Source: Anaerobacillus alkalidiazotrophicus
GTDB taxonomy: Bacteria; Bacillota; Bacilli; Bacillales_H; Anaerobacillaceae
Assembly (NCBI RefSeq): GCF_001866055.1
Contig: NZ_MLQS01000030.1
Location: forward strand, 187,500 to 251,499
Direction of reading: 5' to 3'
DNA: 64,000 nt
Shown here: one piece after another, positions 37,613-45,968 of the stretch
How positions within the stretch are numbered: the first letter of the stretch is position 1
Layout of the letters: each line of letters starts with the position of its first letter
Translations under genes and position numbers: made by a program
Notes under the pieces: generated by a model
What the model was told of the DNA's origin: nothing
The model's input: the letters and a program-made list of their open reading frames with translations, nothing else
Databases searched by the model: none

Positions 37613-38749
37613 ATGGAAAATTCAGTAAAAAAAGAAAGTGATTGGATTTTGCTCACTGCAATAATATTACTAGCTTCATTTGGTTTAATAATGATTTATA
37701 GCTCTAGCTATGTAGTTGGATTCGACAAGTATGGTGATCCTTTTTATTATTTCAAAAAGCAGTTACAATGGATTGCTGTCTCTACCGTACTTTTTATAAT
37801 ATTTATGAGATTTCCTTATCGTTTTTATCAAAAACTTGTATTTCCAATTGTCTTTTTATCATTTCTTTCATTGTCATTAGTAGTTTTTTCCCCTTTAGGG
37901 GTAGAGTCAAATGGAGCGACTCGGTGGCTAAATGTAGGGATGATTTTGCAGCCATCTGAGTTTGTAAAGCTAGGCATTATCATTTATTTAGCTCATGTCT
38001 ATTCAAGGAAACAAAAATATATAAATCAGTTTACTAGAGGTGTGATGCCACCTTTATTAATTGTTGGTGGGATTTTCCTGTTAATTATGAAGCAGCCAGA
38101 TTTAGGGACAGCAGGATTAATATTAGCCGTTGCTGGTTTAATTGTTTTTTGTTCGGGAGCGAAGTTGATCCATTTATTCGGATTAGGTGGATTTGCAGCT
38201 TTCATTGTTTGGTCGTATGCTAATTCTGAATCATACCGGATGGATCGTCTTATTGGTTTTATGGATCCGTTTGCCGATTCAACTGGGACGGGCTATCAAC
38301 TGATTCAGTCTTACATTGCGATGGCTCATGGTGGCATTACTGGGGCAGGATTTGGACAAAGTGTACAAAAGCTTTTCTATTTACCAGAAGCTCATACGGA
38401 TTTTATATTGGCAATTGTAGCAGAAGAGCTTGGTTTGCTTGGTATTTTATTCGTTTTTATATGTTTAGGTGTCATATTATTTAGAGGGATTTTGATAGGC
38501 GTTCGAAGTAATACGCCATTTGGTAGTCTCTTAGCTTTTGGTATTACTTTTCAACTTACGCTTCAAGTATGTCTAAATGTCGGTGCAGTCTCAGGTCTGC
38601 TACCAATTACGGGAATTCCACTTCCTTTCATGAGCTATGGTGGATCTTCATTATTAATTACTGCCGTTAGTGTTGGAATACTTGCTAATATCGCTAGAAA
38701 TAATACTATAAAAAGTACACATAATATTGAACACGATAAAGTGGGATAA
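37613..38749 (+). CDS. ftsW: SEDS-family protein, FtsW-like
   Basis: The 378-residue membrane protein has about 10 segments. SEDS proteins polymerise lipid II glycan chains with a partner PBP. QPSEFVKLGIIIYLAH, MKQPDLGTAGLIL and LPEAHTDFILAIVAEELGLLG are the family blocks, the last with the essential Asp, and PFMSYGGSS closes the protein. AAGGGGG lies before the ATG at 37613. SpoVE or another SEDS paralogue is equally possible, because FtsW sits elsewhere in B. subtilis. It has its own terminator. Confidence 0.82.
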   Translation: MENSVKKESDWILLTAIILLASFGLIMIYSSSYVVGFDKYGDPFYYFKKQLQWIAVSTVLFIIFMRFPYRFYQKLVFPIVFLSFLSLSLVVFSPLGVESNGATRWLNVGMILQPSEFVKLGIIIYLAHVYSRKQKYINQFTRGVMPPLLIVGGIFLLIMKQPDLGTAGLILAVAGLIVFCSGAKLIHLFGLGGFAAFIVWSYANSESYRMDRLIGFMDPFADSTGTGYQLIQSYIAMAHGGITGAGFGQSVQKLFYLPEAHTDFILAIVAEELGLLGILFVFICLGVILFRGILIGVRSNTPFGSLLAFGITFQLTLQVCLNVGAVSGLLPITGIPLPFMSYGGSSLLITAVSVGILANIARNNTIKSTHNIEHDKVG

Positions 38750-38756
38750 AACTTTT

Positions 38757-38783
38757 AAGTGCTTATAGACTAAGCACTTTTTT
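38757..38783 (+). terminator. Terminator of the FtsW-like gene
   Basis: AAGTGCTTA and TAAGCACTT form a nine-base stem followed directly by a T-run. Confidence 0.85.
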
Positions 38784-38963
38784 GTTAGGATAAAAATAAA
38801 AAAGGTGATGATATATTTCAGCATTTTTGTTTGTTATATATCCTAGTTAAAAATACCTTTGTTAAAAAAAATAAGCTATGATAACATTAGAAAAGGCTTT
38901 TCAAAATTATAAAATAAAGCTTTAGTTATAAATTAGGCAATCATTAAACGGAGGATACAAGCC

Positions 38964-40142
38964 ATGCAAGAACGTAAAACCTATTTACAACAGTTAGATT
39001 ATACGTTGCTATTTTTGCTGTTTTTATTAATGTGCATTTCCTTGCTTGCCATTTATAGTGCTGCTATGGCTGGACAATACTCTGTAGAGCCTTCACATTT
39101 TGTTAAGAGGCAAGTTATTTGGTTCGTGATAGGAACTGCACTAATGCTTGGAGCAATGGTCATTGATTATGATTTATTTAAAAATTTTACAATTCCACTT
39201 TATGTAATAGGGATTATATCGTTATTAGCTGTTCATTTTTTTGGAATTGAGCGAAACGGTTCGCAACGTTGGATTGGAGTAGGGAACAATTTATTTCAGC
39301 CGTCAGAGTTCGTGAAAATATTTCTTGTATTAGCTCTAGCTCATTTACTATTTCTAATAACAAAAGAGTATAGAGAAAGGTCATTAAAAGAGGATTGTAT
39401 AGTTGTACTAAAAGTGTTGGCGGTAGGTTTACCACCGTTTTTTCTTATTTTAATACAACCGGATTTAGGAACAGCATTAGTTATTGCTAGTATAATGGGT
39501 ACGATGTTACTAATGGCAGGGATTTCTTGGAAGATCTTTGCTGTTCTTGGGACGATCATTACATCAATTTTAGCTATATTAGTTTGGCTTCACAATAATT
39601 ACTTTGCGCTTTTTAGTAAGTTTATCAAATCTCATCAGTTAGATAGAATTTATGGATGGTTAAACCCATATAATGACCCAGGTGGACTTGGATATCAGCT
39701 TCTCGGGGCGATCCAGGGGATTGGCTCTGGTCAGCTTTATGGAAAAGGTTTCACTGAAGGTGTATTATCTAAAAGTGGGCGTGTCCCAGAAATTCATACA
39801 GATTTTATTTTTACTGTAATTGGTGAGGAATTCGGTTTTCTTGGTGCTACGATATTAATAGTTGTTTATTTCCTACTGTTCTATAGAATGATTATTATTG
39901 CTTTTAGTTGTAATAATATGTATGGTAGTTATTTAGTAGCTGGTGTAATAGGGCTTTTAGTCTTTCAGATATTCCAAAATATCGGGATGACTATTGGTCT
40001 TATGCCGATTACAGGTTTGGCTTTACCGTTTATAAGTTATGGTGGTAGTGCTTTACTAACGAATATGATTGCTATCGGTATTGTTCTTAATGTTAATGTT
40101 CGTACCAGACAATATATGTTTGGCTCAGAGGAAATGTCGTAA
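38964..40142 (+). CDS. rodA: SEDS-family protein, RodA-like
   Basis: The 392-residue membrane protein is a second SEDS polymerase. It has LLAIYSAAMAGQY at the N-terminus, FQPSEFVKIFLVLALAH, LIQPDLGTALVIA, RVPEIHTDFIFTVIGEEFGFLG with the essential Asp, and LPFISYGGSALL. These features fit RodA of the elongation machinery. It has a GGAGG ribosome site and its own leader after the previous terminator. Exact identity needs comparison with the other SEDS genes of the genome. Confidence 0.82.
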   Translation: MQERKTYLQQLDYTLLFLLFLLMCISLLAIYSAAMAGQYSVEPSHFVKRQVIWFVIGTALMLGAMVIDYDLFKNFTIPLYVIGIISLLAVHFFGIERNGSQRWIGVGNNLFQPSEFVKIFLVLALAHLLFLITKEYRERSLKEDCIVVLKVLAVGLPPFFLILIQPDLGTALVIASIMGTMLLMAGISWKIFAVLGTIITSILAILVWLHNNYFALFSKFIKSHQLDRIYGWLNPYNDPGGLGYQLLGAIQGIGSGQLYGKGFTEGVLSKSGRVPEIHTDFIFTVIGEEFGFLGATILIVVYFLLFYRMIIIAFSCNNMYGSYLVAGVIGLLVFQIFQNIGMTIGLMPITGLALPFISYGGSALLTNMIAIGIVLNVNVRTRQYMFGSEEMS

Positions 40143-40150
40143 ATTCGATT

Positions 40151-40190
40151 AAGAAACTGTAATCAAAAAAATTGATTGCAGTTTTTTCTT
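40151..40190 (+). terminator. Terminator of the RodA-like gene
   Basis: AACTGTAATCAA pairs with TTGATTGCAGTT, with one G-T pair, and a T-run follows. Confidence 0.85.
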
Positions 40191-40285
40191 ACATTTTCGA
40201 TTATATGTAGTGATATTAATTTGGTGGTAATTTATCAATTCATCTGTGGCTTTTGTTGGTGAAAATGTAACTGGGGATGGTGACT

Positions 40286-40957
40286 ATGAATTTAATTGTA
40301 GGATTAGGAAAATTAGCACAAAGTGTATTAAAATTATGTTCATACAAAGAGGAGATTTTTGTTTACACTAGAAAGAAACAAAAAGTTGAAGATTTTCAAA
40401 AACTGGATAATCGTATCGTCTATTTAGAACCAAGAAATTTTAATAAAGTACGTCATGTTTTATTAATGCTACCTGCAAATAATGTTATTCCATTTCTTAA
40501 TACATACGAAAAGTATTTTCGGGATGATGTTAAAATTTATCTTTTTGCTACTGCTTTACATAGTAATGAGGTGAATAAGCTTTTTTCTAAGAAGATTATA
40601 CCTTGTAAATTAGCAGGGCATGCCAAACAAATGGTAGAAGATCAAAATGGACTTTTTGTTGTACCCATTCAAGAAGAAATTGAACCATTAAGAAACTTTT
40701 TAGGTGAAAATTTTACGATTGTGAATGGAACCGAAAAAGAAGTATTGTTGGCAAATACAATAGGAACAAAGGCATCGATTGAAATGGTACTAAAATTAGA
40801 GGAAGAACTAATAAAGTCTGGAGTTCAGCCTATAGTAATTAGACAAACGTTATCACAGATTACGCGCGGAAACGTAAAAGCATATTTAAATAATGATTTA
40901 GGAGATTTTGCAAAGAATATTGTGCAACAAATAACATTAAGGGGGAAAGAGGAATGA
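40286..40957 (+). CDS. Rossmann-fold oxidoreductase, ProC/NADP-F420-like
   Basis: The 223-residue protein opens with a shortened dinucleotide motif (MNLIVGLGKLAQSVLKLC) and resembles the N-terminal domain of pyrroline-5-carboxylate reductase and related enzymes. VLLMLPANNVIPFL fits the following strand. The C-terminus (LANTIGTKASIEMVLKLEEELI) may be a small helical dimer domain. The ATG at 40286 has GGGGA upstream and is preferred to the one at 40277. Stop and rsuA start overlap as ATGA. Its substrate is unknown. Confidence 0.7.
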   Translation: MNLIVGLGKLAQSVLKLCSYKEEIFVYTRKKQKVEDFQKLDNRIVYLEPRNFNKVRHVLLMLPANNVIPFLNTYEKYFRDDVKIYLFATALHSNEVNKLFSKKIIPCKLAGHAKQMVEDQNGLFVVPIQEEIEPLRNFLGENFTIVNGTEKEVLLANTIGTKASIEMVLKLEEELIKSGVQPIVIRQTLSQITRGNVKAYLNNDLGDFAKNIVQQITLRGKEE

Positions 40958-41664
40958 GGTTAGATAAGTTTTTGGCCAATATGGGCTATGGAAGTCGAAA
41001 AGAAGTAAAGAAGCTATTAAAAACAGGGGCAGTACGTGTAAATGAAGAAGTCATTAAGGATGCCAAAAAGCATATTGCAATAGAGCAGGATCAAGTTGTA
41101 GTTAATGGTGAAGAAGTAGAGTATAAGGAATTTGTCTATTTAATGATGAATAAACCTCAAGGTGTTATTTCAGCTACAGAGGATGCTCATGAGCAAACAG
41201 TTGTTGATTTATTAGAATTAGAAGATGCTCGCTATGAACCATTTCCAGTCGGGAGGTTAGATAAAGATACAGAAGGATTTGTGTTATTAACAAATAACGG
41301 TAAACTTTCTCATGAGCTTCTTTCTCCTAAAAAGCACGTTCCAAAAACGTATTACGCACGAATTCAAGGCAAAGTAACTGATGATGATATTGAAAAGTTT
41401 AAAAATGGTGTTACCCTTGATGATGGTTACAAAACAAAACCAGGAGAGTTAGTGATTTTAAAATCAGACGAAGTTTCTGAAATTGAACTTACAATTACGG
41501 AAGGGAAGTTTCACCAAGTCAAACGAATGTTTCAAGCCGTTGGTAAAAAAGTGACTTACTTAAAACGTCTATCTATTGGGCCGTTATTACTTGATTCAAC
41601 GCTAGATTTAGGCGAGTACCGAGAATTGACCGAGGATGAAGTTGAGAAGTTAGTTAATCGTTAA
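40954..41664 (+). CDS. rsuA: 16S rRNA pseudouridine synthase of the RsuA type (YtzG)
   Basis: RsuA converts U516 of 16S rRNA to pseudouridine. The 236-residue protein has an N-terminal S4 RNA-binding domain (MRLDKFLANMGYGSRKEVKK) and the catalytic motif PVGRLDKDTEGFVLLTNNGKL, with the active-site Asp near residue 104. HQVKRMFQAVGKKVTYLKR is the conserved C-terminal block. B. subtilis YtzG lies in the same region. Confidence 0.92.
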   Translation: MRLDKFLANMGYGSRKEVKKLLKTGAVRVNEEVIKDAKKHIAIEQDQVVVNGEEVEYKEFVYLMMNKPQGVISATEDAHEQTVVDLLELEDARYEPFPVGRLDKDTEGFVLLTNNGKLSHELLSPKKHVPKTYYARIQGKVTDDDIEKFKNGVTLDDGYKTKPGELVILKSDEVSEIELTITEGKFHQVKRMFQAVGKKVTYLKRLSIGPLLLDSTLDLGEYRELTEDEVEKLVNR

Positions 41665-41754
41665 TTAATCTTGTTTTGTTTAGAGTTGTACCTAACGATC
41701 TTTTAGGTTGGTTAAGGATACATTTGAATGATAATTGAGTAAGGAATAAAAATT

Positions 41755-41775
41755 CCCCAACGTTCATCGTTGGGG
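41755..41775 (-). terminator. Terminator of ytzE, also downstream of rsuA
   Basis: CCCCAACG and CGTTGGGG form an eight-base stem; on the minus strand GGGGAATTTTTATT follows. It lies between convergent rsuA and ytzE. Confidence 0.8.
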
Positions 41776-41810
41776 GAGTATTTAACTTGCTTTCTATTTA
41801 GTTTTTTACT

Positions 41811-42029
41811 TTAGGAAACCTTTGTTTTCTTTTTAGTTATAGTCCATTTGCCACGGCTAGGACTCTTCACGAGCTTATTATATTCTAGTATGTTTAAATC
41901 CCGTTGAATTGTCCTTGAGGTAATTCCAAATTCTTCAACTAATTCATTTGTCGTAACAATGCCTCTTTTTTTAATATAGAGGTAGACAGACTTAATTCGG
42001 TTTATCATCCGATCAGTTGAAGTTTCCAA
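41811..42029 (-). CDS. ytzE: DeoR-type helix-turn-helix protein YtzE
   Basis: The 72-residue protein is a bare DeoR-type HTH: RIKSVYLYIKKRGIVTTNEL and FGITSRTIQRDLNILEYNKLV are close to B. subtilis YtzE, and the protein has no effector domain. The TTG at 42029 has TAAGGAG seven bases upstream; a longer frame from 42083 lacks a ribosome site. It probably binds DNA as a dimer. Its targets are unknown. Confidence 0.88.
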   Translation of the reverse strand: METSTDRMINRIKSVYLYIKKRGIVTTNELVEEFGITSRTIQRDLNILEYNKLVKSPSRGKWTITKKKTKVS

Positions 42030-42083
42030 AAAACCACTCCTTATTCTTTTTTCATTTCTTAAAACAAAAAAGTACATAGGCAT

Positions 42084-42532
42084 TTCTTAACCAGCTGATT
42101 AGCAGCTTTAAAAATGAATTTCTTACTATCAGAAAATATATGGAATTCCTTTTAATAATGTAATTGTATAATAATTTGAAATATTTAGCAAAGGAAAGTG
42201 GGAGAATTCTTGTAAGGTTTTGGTAAAATTATTAAATTTCCTGTATCAAAATCTAACAATAGAAGTAAACTAATTGATTGAGTATGTCAAAATACCAAAA
42301 ATGAACCGTATAAATTTATATCCAGTTACAAACAGTTTAGTATAAATGAATAGATGAAGTACCTCCGTTGTGAGATCATGAATTGTGAAATTCATGATTA
42401 CTAAAAAAAATCAGGTTGAGAGAATCTCAACCTGATTTTTTAGTACGGCAAGTAAAAAATGAACTTGGAACGCTTTTGCTCAGCTCTACCTGTTAGAAGT
42501 TACTTTGCTATTGACCAAGATACTTACTCTTT
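42084..42532. other. Gap between ytzE and cysteine synthase, with two hairpins
   Basis: No gene is seen. ATCATGAATT and AATTCATGAT form a palindrome at about 42375-42399. Just after it, AAAAAATCAGGTTGAGA and TCTCAACCTGATTTTTT form a 17-bp stem at 42404-42441, a strong terminator usable in both directions and probably that of the cysteine synthase gene. Confidence 0.75.
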
Positions 42533-43468
42533 TTAATTTTCAAAGTCAAACAAATCGGTTGATAAATAACGCTCACCAGTGTCACAGGCAATTGCTATTA
42601 CGACATCTTTTGGTGAAAGACGCTTTGCTACTTCTAAAGCTGCAAAGCAAGCAGCTCCTGATGATGGACCAACAAGAATACCTTCCTCACGTGCAAGACG
42701 TCTTGTTACATTGTATGCATCATCATCTTCAACTTTAAAAATTTCTCCATAAACATTTTCATTTAAAATTGGTGGGATAAATCCTGGGCTTGTACCTACA
42801 AGTTTATGAGGTCCAGGTTTTCCTCCAGATAGAACAGGTGATCCTGCAGGTTCTACTACATGGACACTAACATTTGGGTACAGTTCCTTTAGTTTTTCAC
42901 CAGTCCCCGTAATTGTGCCACCGGTCCCTGAAGCAGCTACAAAAGCAGTTAGGTTCTTCCCGATACTATCTAACGCTTCCTTAATTTCTAATGCTGTTGT
43001 TAGACGATGTGCTTCAGGATTAGCATCATTTTCAAATTGCATTGGCATATAGCTATTAGGGATTTCTTTCAAAAGTTCATGTGCTTTATTAATCGCTCCA
43101 GGCATTTTTTCATCTCCAGGAGTAAGTACTACCTCAGCGCCATATGCCTTTAATATATTAATACGTTCCTTTGACATTGTATCGGGCATTGTTAAAATAG
43201 CTTTATAACCACGAGCAGCAGCGTTCATGGCAAGTCCTATGCCGGTGTTACCACTTGTAGGTTCAATAATTGTAGATCCCTTTTTTAAATACCCGTCTTT
43301 TTCTGCTTGTAAAATCATTTGATAAGCTGCACGATCTTTTACACTACCACTAGGATTCATAAATTCTAACTTTAAATAGACATCTGCTCCCGATTTACTT
43401 GGAAGATGGTTTAATTTTACTAATGGCGTATCGCCAATTAAATCTGCGATGTTATTTACAATACGCAT
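42533..43468 (-). CDS. ytkP: Cysteine synthase (O-acetylserine thiol-lyase), YtkP-like
   Basis: This PLP enzyme forms cysteine from O-acetylserine and sulfide. The 311-residue product has MNPSGSVKDRAAYQMI with the PLP Lys44, PTSGNTGIGLAMNAAARG for phosphate and substrate binding, and AASGTGGTITGTGEKL. B. subtilis has such a cysK paralogue, ytkP, beside ytlP, which is the arrangement here. It could be the main CysK or a paralogue of lower activity. No T-box or clear CymR site was seen upstream. Confidence 0.9.
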   Translation of the reverse strand: MRIVNNIADLIGDTPLVKLNHLPSKSGADVYLKLEFMNPSGSVKDRAAYQMILQAEKDGYLKKGSTIIEPTSGNTGIGLAMNAAARGYKAILTMPDTMSKERINILKAYGAEVVLTPGDEKMPGAINKAHELLKEIPNSYMPMQFENDANPEAHRLTTALEIKEALDSIGKNLTAFVAASGTGGTITGTGEKLKELYPNVSVHVVEPAGSPVLSGGKPGPHKLVGTSPGFIPPILNENVYGEIFKVEDDDAYNVTRRLAREEGILVGPSSGAACFAALEVAKRLSPKDVVIAIACDTGERYLSTDLFDFEN

Positions 43469-43672
43469 ATATTACACTTCCTTTACTTTTTATAAGATAA
43501 TAGATAAATTTTTTATTATATATTATATACATATTATTTTATCACAATTATGTTGAGAAATCCTATCATCTTGATAGGAATAAAGATAAGATTTAAACGG
43601 TAGAATTTGACTTTAATTTGACAATAATAAAGAATATACAAATAAAAGTTTTTATTGAAAGGAGAGCCTTTA

Positions 43673-44242
43673 GTGACAATGCAACCCCATTATTTCATTG
43701 CAATACCCATTGAAAAAAGAGTAAGGAAAAAATTGGCAGCATGGAATCGGGATGAAACACCACCGTTTGAACGCTTTGTTCATGAAGAGGATTATCACAT
43801 TACATTAGCTTTTTTAGGTGGAATTGAGTTCTCTTTAATAAAAAACCTACAAGAAAAACTTCATGTTATTGCCGACAAACATCAAACATTTCCATTAATA
43901 ATTGATCATATTGGGCATTTTGGACCAAATCATGCCCCGCGGATTTTATGGGCTGGTATAAAAAAAGAAGACAAGTTATTTAAGCTTCAAATGGATGTTT
44001 TCCAGGCATGTTTACAACTCGGTATGGAGTTAGACAAACGTGCTTATAATCCTCATATTACAATAGCACGTAAATTTAAAGGTGCTTCACCTTTCGATAA
44101 GTTACAGTTAAATAGGTCATTTCAATCAGTTGTAATAGAAGAAAAGTGGAAGGTATCAAATTTTGTGATATATCAAACACATCTACAAAGAACGCCTAAA
44201 TATGAAGTTATCTCTTCATTTACTTTAGCAAATGAAGAATGA
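43673..44242 (+). CDS. thpR: RNA 2',3'-cyclic phosphodiesterase (YtlP)
   Basis: ThpR opens 2',3'-cyclic phosphate ends of RNA. This 2H phosphoesterase has the two catalytic motifs HITLAF (His42) and HITIAR near residue 130. The GTG at 43673 has AAGGAGAG six bases upstream; the ATG two codons later is the alternative. It stands divergent from the cysteine synthase, as in B. subtilis. Confidence 0.92.
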   Translation: MTMQPHYFIAIPIEKRVRKKLAAWNRDETPPFERFVHEEDYHITLAFLGGIEFSLIKNLQEKLHVIADKHQTFPLIIDHIGHFGPNHAPRILWAGIKKEDKLFKLQMDVFQACLQLGMELDKRAYNPHITIARKFKGASPFDKLQLNRSFQSVVIEEKWKVSNFVIYQTHLQRTPKYEVISSFTLANEE

Positions 44243-44370
44243 GTACGGATTATTATACCTACTAACCTAATTAACATAAACTCTTCCATTCCAAAATAGG
44301 TAGATGTTATGATAAAATTTTATTGTACTTTATTAAATATTTAGACATCGTCGTTTTTGGAGGAGTGCTT

Positions 44371-45318
44371 GTGGCTCACTTAGTAAAATTAGAGGATTAT
44401 GTTTCACGTTATCAATATGACATGTACCGATACCCAAGCCAATTTTCTCGTTTAAAGCGAGAGCGTTGGGCAAGGTTAAAACGAGAATGGGAAGCATCCT
44501 ATTTAGTAGAAAATCCTTCGGTGGAATATTTTGTTGAACAACAAAAAAAGAGTATTAGAAATGCATTCAGTAAACTTAAACATTTTTATAAACGTAAAAA
44601 TCAAACAGAAGATTTTTATAATGATTTTAAAGAACACCAATATCAATTTAAGTATAAATCTTTGCCAGAGTTAAAAATGAACTTTCTACGAGAATTATTT
44701 GAGTTTCAACTTAATTGGGCAAGTTCCACGTTAGTGGAAAAGTCATTATTAAAGAAATCATATTTACGTGATGAAACATTGAAGTGGTTTCTTCAATCAC
44801 TTCCAGATAATTATTTTGTATTTTATTATCCAGTAGTCACTTACCCAAAGGCTGCGGTACAGTTTGATATCCTAATCGTTGGTCCGACTGAAATTTGGTG
44901 CATTGTAAATCTGGAAGGTAGGGAAAATTCAATTTTTCAAACATATTCAGAAAGATATTGGTTGGAATTAAATGGCGATGATGAACGGAAAATCATTAAT
45001 CCTTTACTATCTTTAAATCGAATGAGTACTATTTTGAATAAAATATTAGAAGTCACAGAAATAAGGTTTAAGGTGAAGAAAGCAGTCTTAACACGAGAAG
45101 GTTATATTGATGCTACTACTTCATCATGGGGTAGAACTACCTTTCTTGATCAACGGAATATAAATGAATGGCAACAAAAGTTAAAGAATAATTCAACTCC
45201 GATTAAATCAACACAGCTTAGGTTTAGTCAAAAGTTGTTAGACTTATGTCAAACAACCTCTGAACCTCGTTCAGAACTTGAACAAGATTTCGCTGAGGAG
45301 AACTACGAAAATTTATAA
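44371..45318 (+). CDS. NERD-domain protein (YtlQ-like)
   Basis: The 315-residue protein carries a nuclease-related NERD domain in its middle: VQFDILIVGPTEIWCIVNLE is the conserved core strand, and AVLTREGYID follows. The N-terminus is basic and helical (RYPSQFSRLKRERWARLKRE). NERD proteins are predicted nucleases or DNA-associated factors; biological role is unknown. The GTG at 44371 follows GGAGGAG. Its place between ytlP and amyX matches ytlQ of B. subtilis. Confidence 0.78.
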   Translation: MAHLVKLEDYVSRYQYDMYRYPSQFSRLKRERWARLKREWEASYLVENPSVEYFVEQQKKSIRNAFSKLKHFYKRKNQTEDFYNDFKEHQYQFKYKSLPELKMNFLRELFEFQLNWASSTLVEKSLLKKSYLRDETLKWFLQSLPDNYFVFYYPVVTYPKAAVQFDILIVGPTEIWCIVNLEGRENSIFQTYSERYWLELNGDDERKIINPLLSLNRMSTILNKILEVTEIRFKVKKAVLTREGYIDATTSSWGRTTFLDQRNINEWQQKLKNNSTPIKSTQLRFSQKLLDLCQTTSEPRSELEQDFAEENYENL

Positions 45319-45968
45319 TTAAAAGTCAACGATTATGGTATCAGATGAATTCAAAAACGATTTATTGGCATAGAATAATGAATAATCTGAAACGATCACT
45401 AAAAGTGGAAGAATGATCTTTAATGTGATCTTTTTTAACGGTATTACCTTTATTAGTGTAATGGATTTCCAAGCTACTAAGAAATCTAGTTGGTGTACTC
45501 TAAACTTGAATGATTAGTGGTGCAATAGGATTTTATATTCACTCGAGTAAATAAGAAAAGAATTTGTGAATATTTAAAAAATATTCTAATTAAATTCTGT
45601 ATAATACATAAATCAAGCATATCAATTCCATTTTTGTTTTATAGTAATAGTGTAGATGCCATTAAGAGTTTAGTTTCTAAAGGGTTTTTAAAAATGGAAA
45701 TATCCTCCTTGATATAGGTGACACTTAAATAATTAAATAGAATAAGGAATAGAAATGTCTTAATTGCAACTATGACTGAAAAAATTCTAAGTTTTTCTAC
45801 TAAGTAGGCTTTTTTTCTCATAAAGATTGTTATAGGAATTAATACTTAGTTGAACGAAGTTACTATAAATTTCATATAATAAACTAGGTAGTAAACTAAT
45901 GTAACAAATATTTTTGAAAATATTATAATGTTTTTCTAAAAAAATACGTAAAGAGAGGAGAGATATTT
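45319..45968. other. Long AT-rich gap between the NERD gene and amyX
   Basis: These 650 bases show no gene with a ribosome site and no recognisable translation on either strand. GATCAC at 45394 and GTGATC at 45425, followed by TTTTTT, may be a weak terminator. In B. subtilis the lipid-kinase gene ytlR lies here; no trace of it is visible. Confidence 0.6.
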
